From contig UEHQ01000006.1 of NCBI GenBank assembly GCA_900489925.1, positions 1 through 64,000 on the forward strand: a DNA stretch of 64,000 bases, in the 5' to 3' direction. The notes below the pieces were generated by a model. The model was not told the origin of the DNA. It saw only the letters and a program-made list of their open reading frames with translations, and did no database searches. Numbering within the stretch: the first letter of the stretch is position 1; every line of letters begins with the position of its first letter. The DNA comes from Hyphomicrobiales bacterium (GTDB taxonomy: Bacteria > Pseudomonadota > Alphaproteobacteria > Rhizobiales > Rhizobiaceae). The position numbers were made by a program, and so were the translations under genes. Of this stretch, positions 60,691-64,000 are shown in pieces.

Positions 60691-62178
60691 GTGACAAAGG
60701 GAAAGCCCGAGACCATCAACGGTAAGCCGCACAAGCTGAAAACCGGGGAAGAATACAAGGAGTCCCTCAAGGACAACCGCCAGATCTGGGTCGGCGGCGA
60801 AAAGCTGAAGTCAGTCTACGATGAGCCGGCACTTGCCAGCGGCATCGATCTGCTGGCGTCGATGTTCGACGATCAGTTTACAGAAGAACATGCCGAGGCG
60901 ACCACCTACTACGACGAAAAGGCCGGCGCCGTCCTCAGCCGTTCCTGGCAGATCCCGCGCACCAAGGAAGACCTCGCCGCGCGGCGCAAGATGATCGAAT
61001 ATACATCGCTCAAGACTGCCGGCACGTTCGGTCGCCCGCCGGATCTCGCGCCCTCCATCGTCGTCGGTCTCTATGCCTACCTGCCGACCTTCAAGAAGAA
61101 GAAGTCGCTGATCGAAGGCATCGACCCTGATTTCGCCGAGAATATCGAGCGCTACATGGAGTTCGGTCAGAACAACAACCTGACTGCCTCGGAAAGCCTC
61201 GCCGGCCCGCAAGCCGACCGGTCCTCGCCGAAAGCATCCGAAGCCTCACTGCTCAAGGCGCGCAAGGTCACCAAGGACGGTGTCTATATTTACGGCGCCA
61301 AGACGGTCGGCTCGATCGCTGCGCAGGCCAACGACATCTTCTTCACCAATCTCGGCGGCATTCAGGAAACGCCGGCGGATGCCTGCATCTGGGGCTCGGT
61401 TCCGATCGACACCCCCGGCATCAAGATGATCTCGCGCGAAATGGTTTCGCAGCCTCAGTCGAGCAAGTTCGACCATCCGGTGTCGAGCCTCGGTGAGGAA
61501 GCTGACCAGTTCATCGTCTTCGACAACGTCTTCGTTCCGAAGGAGAGGCTGTTCAACCTCGGCGACCCGACCGCGATGAGCTACTACGGTCCGGTCTGCG
61601 TCTTCGCGCACTGGCACGTTCTCACCCGCCTCGCGGTGAAGGCCGAACTCTTCGTCGGCGCCGGCCAGATGGTCCTCGATTATCTCGGTACGGGCAAGAT
61701 TCCGGCCGTGCAGATGATGCTTGGCCAGCTCGTCGAATACGCGCAGACGCTGCGCGCCTTCGTCACGGCAGCTGAAGCGCTTGCCGTACCGACCGAAGGC
61801 GATGTCATGCGCCCCGACGTCGGCATGCTGACCGCCGGTCGTCTGTACTCGATCGAGAACTATCCCAAGATCATCCATATCCTGCAGGAGCTGTGTGGCC
61901 AGGGTCTCGTCATGCGCTTCGGCAAGAAGGCTTTCGACAATCCTGATGTCGGCCACTTCCTGCATGAACTCCTGCCCGGCCACGGCGTCTCGGCCATGGT
62001 CAAGGAACAGCTGATGAACTTCATCTGGGACATGACTTCCGGCTCGCTCGCCGGCCGCGTGGCGCTGTTCGAAAACGTCAACGCGACACCTGCACCCGCC
62101 CTTCGCGCAAGGCTCTACAACGAAGTCAAGCGCGACGGATACGTCGCTCAGGTCAAGAAGATCGCAGGGATCGAGTAG
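60691..62178 (+). CDS. HpaB-type FADH2-dependent aromatic monooxygenase
   Basis: A 495-residue large component of a two-component flavin monooxygenase (4-hydroxyphenylacetate 3-hydroxylase family), an acyl-CoA-dehydrogenase-like fold that uses free FADH2 and oxygen. MIEYTSLKTAGTFGRPPDLAPSIVVGLYAYLPTF, LTASESLAGPQADRSSP and FGKKAFDNPDVGHFLHELLPG are typical blocks. The start is GTG 60691 with AGGAGG. No HpaC-like flavin reductase is encoded in the window. In this setting it would hydroxylate or oxidatively open a hydroxypyridine-like ring rather than hydroxyphenylacetate; that is an inference. Confidence 0.9.
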   Translation: MTKGKPETINGKPHKLKTGEEYKESLKDNRQIWVGGEKLKSVYDEPALASGIDLLASMFDDQFTEEHAEATTYYDEKAGAVLSRSWQIPRTKEDLAARRKMIEYTSLKTAGTFGRPPDLAPSIVVGLYAYLPTFKKKKSLIEGIDPDFAENIERYMEFGQNNNLTASESLAGPQADRSSPKASEASLLKARKVTKDGVYIYGAKTVGSIAAQANDIFFTNLGGIQETPADACIWGSVPIDTPGIKMISREMVSQPQSSKFDHPVSSLGEEADQFIVFDNVFVPKERLFNLGDPTAMSYYGPVCVFAHWHVLTRLAVKAELFVGAGQMVLDYLGTGKIPAVQMMLGQLVEYAQTLRAFVTAAEALAVPTEGDVMRPDVGMLTAGRLYSIENYPKIIHILQELCGQGLVMRFGKKAFDNPDVGHFLHELLPGHGVSAMVKEQLMNFIWDMTSGSLAGRVALFENVNATPAPALRARLYNEVKRDGYVAQVKKIAGIE

Positions 62179-62188
62179 CCCTGCCCCA

Positions 62189-62223
62189 CCCCGCCCGACC
62201 CGAAGCCGGGCGGGGTTCTCTTT
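62189..62223 (+). terminator. Rho-independent terminator after HpaB-type gene
   Basis: CCCCGCCCG (62189-62197) pairs with CGGGCGGGG (62207-62215) across a nine-base loop, then TTCTCTTT. It sits inside the plus operon before the NTF2-like and amidase genes, so those may be reached by partial read-through. Confidence 0.7.
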
Positions 62224-62244
62224 CCGGACATGCTGGAGACTGCG

Positions 62245-62634
62245 ATGGATCATGCCGCGCTCATCGACCGCTTTTATCGTGCCTACGCGTCGCGCGACGC
62301 GGAAGAAGCTGCATCCCTTTATGAACAGGAGGGCTGGCATGAGGAAGTCGCCATGGGGAAACGCCGCGAGGGGCGCGCAGCTCTGGTAGAGGGGCTGGTC
62401 GGCTTCTGGCGCATGTTGCCGGATGTCTCCTGGGATCGGCGCGGCTATATCAGGGCGGGCAACTGCGTTGCCGTCCCCTACCACATGACGGGCACCTTCA
62501 CGCCTCGCGGGGAAAGGGCGACCCCTCGTAAGATCGCGCTCGACGGGCTGCATCTTTTCAAAATCCGCGACGGGCTGCTGGTAGGAACCAAGGACATGTG
62601 GGACCTCGATCTTTTCAAAGCACAGATGAGTTGA
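62245..62634 (+). CDS. NTF2-like (SnoaL-type) protein
   Basis: A 129-residue cone-fold protein: LIDRFYRAYASRDAEEAASLYEQEGWHEEVAMG, GRAALVEGLVGFW and LDGLHLFKIRDGLLVGTKDMWDLD are typical of SnoaL-like ketosteroid-isomerase relatives. These proteins catalyse isomerisation, hydrolysis or dehydration of small ring compounds, or only bind them. GGAG is well placed for ATG 62245; ATG 62230 is possible. It lies four bases before the amidase gene and is therefore coupled to it. Confidence 0.75.
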   Translation: MDHAALIDRFYRAYASRDAEEAASLYEQEGWHEEVAMGKRREGRAALVEGLVGFWRMLPDVSWDRRGYIRAGNCVAVPYHMTGTFTPRGERATPRKIALDGLHLFKIRDGLLVGTKDMWDLDLFKAQMS

Positions 62635-62638
62635 GACG

Positions 62639-64000
62639 ATGGACGATCTGGCAAAACTGGATGGCATCGCGACGGCGAAACTGGTCTCCAAGGGTGAGGT
62701 CAGCGCCAGCGAAGTGCTCGAAGCCTCGATCGCACGGATCGGGCGATTGAACCCGACGCTGAACGCGGTGGTTCACGAACATTTCGATCTCGCCCGACAA
62801 CAGGTCGCGAGCGGCCTGCCTGAAAGCCCGCTTTCGGGCGTGCCCATGCTCTTGAAGAATACCGGCTTCGAGGCAGAGGGCATGCTCTTGTCGAGCGGCT
62901 CCGAACTGCTGCGCAACGCCGTCAGCAAGCGCGATTCCACCATCACCGCACGCTACAAGGCGGCCGGCATGGTGATCGTCGGCAAATCCAACACGCCGGA
63001 ATTCGCCCTCAGCTTCACCACCGAGCCCGACGCCTTCGGCCCGACCCGCAATCCGTGGGACGTGAGCCGTACCGCCGGCGGCTCGTCAGGCGGTTCGACG
63101 GCTGCAGTTGCAAGCGGCATGGTGCCGCTCGCCAACAGCTCGGACGGCGCCGGCTCGACGCGGCTCCCCGCCAGCCATTGCGGCCTCTTCGGCTTCAAAC
63201 CGTCGCGGCTGGTAAACCCCGTCGGTCCGGTTGCGGCTGAAGCAATCGGCGGCATGTCGACGCCGCATGCCGTCACCTGGTCGGTGCGTGACAATGCGGC
63301 GATGCTCGACATATCCAGTGGCGGCGATCTCGGCGATCCCTGGGCCTCGCCGGCCACACCCGGAAGCTATCTCGCATCGCTCGACAAGACGCCTCCCCGC
63401 CTCAAGGTAGCGATGATCGTTGCCTCGCCGACAGGCAGCCACATCGAACCGGAGATGATCCGCAGCGTGCGTGAAACGGCGCGACTGCTGGAGAGCCTCG
63501 GCCATCACGTCGAGGAGGTCGCCGACGCGGGCTACGACGGGGAGGCCCTGAAGACTGCCTGGCGAGTCGTCGTCGGTGTCAACGCGGCCCTTGGCGTATC
63601 TGGCGGCGATCCGTCGTCCGTGAATATCTCGAAGCTTGAACCGGTCAATCAGGAGTGGGTCCGCGAGGCACTCGAAGTGCCAGGCACGCGCTATGTCTGG
63701 GCCATCAATCAGCTGCATGCCTCCGCCCGGGCGCTGGCGCGGTTCTTCTCCAACTATGACGTCATGTTGACACCGGCCGCGGCCGAGCCCGCCCCGCCGC
63801 TCGGCAAGCTGGCCGGCAGGGGCAAGCATATCGACGAATTCTACGATCTGTTCTGGTCCCATTCACCCTTCACCGCCGTCTTCAATGCGTCGGGTTGCCC
63901 GGCAATGTCTCTGCCACTCGGCATGAGCCCGGCGGGCCTTCCCATCGGGTCGCATATCGGCGCTGCGTTCGGAAACGACGCCATGCTTTTCGCGCTGGCG
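62639..64000 (+). CDS. Amidase-signature hydrolase (C-terminus cut by window edge)
   Basis: Amidase of the Lys-cisSer-Ser family, 454 residues visible with no stop before the edge. The triad is recognisable: Lys73 in GVPMLLKN, the cis-Ser in GGSSGGS (about 149-150) and the nucleophile Ser173 in SDGAGSTRLPA, followed by GLFGFKPSR. It starts at ATG 62639, four bases after the NTF2-like gene. In B6 degradation an amide made by ring opening must be hydrolysed; the known enzyme for that (AAMS hydrolase) is an alpha/beta hydrolase, so an amidase here would be an alternative solution. General peptide or aryl amides are also possible. Confidence 0.88.
   Translation, partial: MDDLAKLDGIATAKLVSKGEVSASEVLEASIARIGRLNPTLNAVVHEHFDLARQQVASGLPESPLSGVPMLLKNTGFEAEGMLLSSGSELLRNAVSKRDSTITARYKAAGMVIVGKSNTPEFALSFTTEPDAFGPTRNPWDVSRTAGGSSGGSTAAVASGMVPLANSSDGAGSTRLPASHCGLFGFKPSRLVNPVGPVAAEAIGGMSTPHAVTWSVRDNAAMLDISSGGDLGDPWASPATPGSYLASLDKTPPRLKVAMIVASPTGSHIEPEMIRSVRETARLLESLGHHVEEVADAGYDGEALKTAWRVVVGVNAALGVSGGDPSSVNISKLEPVNQEWVREALEVPGTRYVWAINQLHASARALARFFSNYDVMLTPAAAEPAPPLGKLAGRGKHIDEFYDLFWSHSPFTAVFNASGCPAMSLPLGMSPAGLPIGSHIGAAFGNDAMLFALA

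Noticed and set aside
61246..62691. 481-codon minus-strand frame opposite the HpaB-type gene
   Set aside because: Shadow frame with no recognisable domain; it crosses a terminator and three real genes.

Overview
This 64 kb window looks like part of an accessory catabolic replicon (megaplasmid or chromid) of an alphaproteobacterium of the order Rhizobiales. I infer this from the high GC content, the density of ABC importers with local regulators, the type I secretion/GH16 pair and a transaminase like one known from Mesorhizobium. There are no rRNA or tRNA genes, no CRISPR array, and no phage or insertion sequence that I can support. Almost every gene belongs to an uptake-plus-degradation module next to its own regulator.

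Region A (1-19120) is a probable amine-catabolism island. One minus-strand operon carries a cupin protein, aspA and etfB (ETF beta subunit, cut by the window edge). The plus strand carries a flavin monooxygenase, a LysR regulator, an aldehyde dehydrogenase, a trimethylamine-dehydrogenase-like iron-sulfur flavoprotein, a RidA protein, a DUF1028 protein, an ArgE-type deacylase, a complete polyamine-type ABC importer, an amidohydrolase and a GMC oxidoreductase. Three promoters share a GATTAGG/CCTAATC palindrome of LysR T-N11-A type, which ties the operons together.

Region B (19383-27190) is a sugar module: a GH3 glycosidase, a CUT1-type ABC importer and a divergent AraC regulator. The binding-protein gene carries a frameshift near its 3' end. 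Region C (27278-32949) is a type I secretion locus (ABC exporter and HlyD adaptor) with two likely cargos, a GH16 glucanase with a carbohydrate-binding domain and a protein of ten GDA...GGND repeats. Region D (33712-42440) holds an S33 peptidase, then a second CUT1 importer with a GH127 beta-L-arabinofuranosidase-type enzyme and a divergent LacI regulator. Twin palindromic operators lie in the LacI/importer promoter.

Region E (42799-47373) holds a glutathione S-transferase, a PNPOx/ferredoxin-reductase/ferredoxin fusion, a DUF1348 protein, a small unknown and a LysR regulator; it looks like a redox or electrophile-handling group. Region F (47807-52534) is a BMP-type (nucleoside/heterocycle) ABC importer.

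Region G (52626-64000) is the most interesting part. A GntR/FCD regulator sits beside a class V transaminase whose active-site residues match pyridoxamine-pyruvate transaminase. It is followed by MmgE/PrpD, HIBADH-like, SDR and metallo-beta-lactamase-fold genes. A divergent operon carries a carboxymuconolactone decarboxylase, an HpaB-type FADH2 monooxygenase, an NTF2-like protein and an amidase (cut by the window edge). This set differs from the known vitamin B6 degradation pathways and could be a new route for pyridoxamine or another N-heterocycle. Related GntR-type sites occur in front of its operons and possibly the BMP importer.
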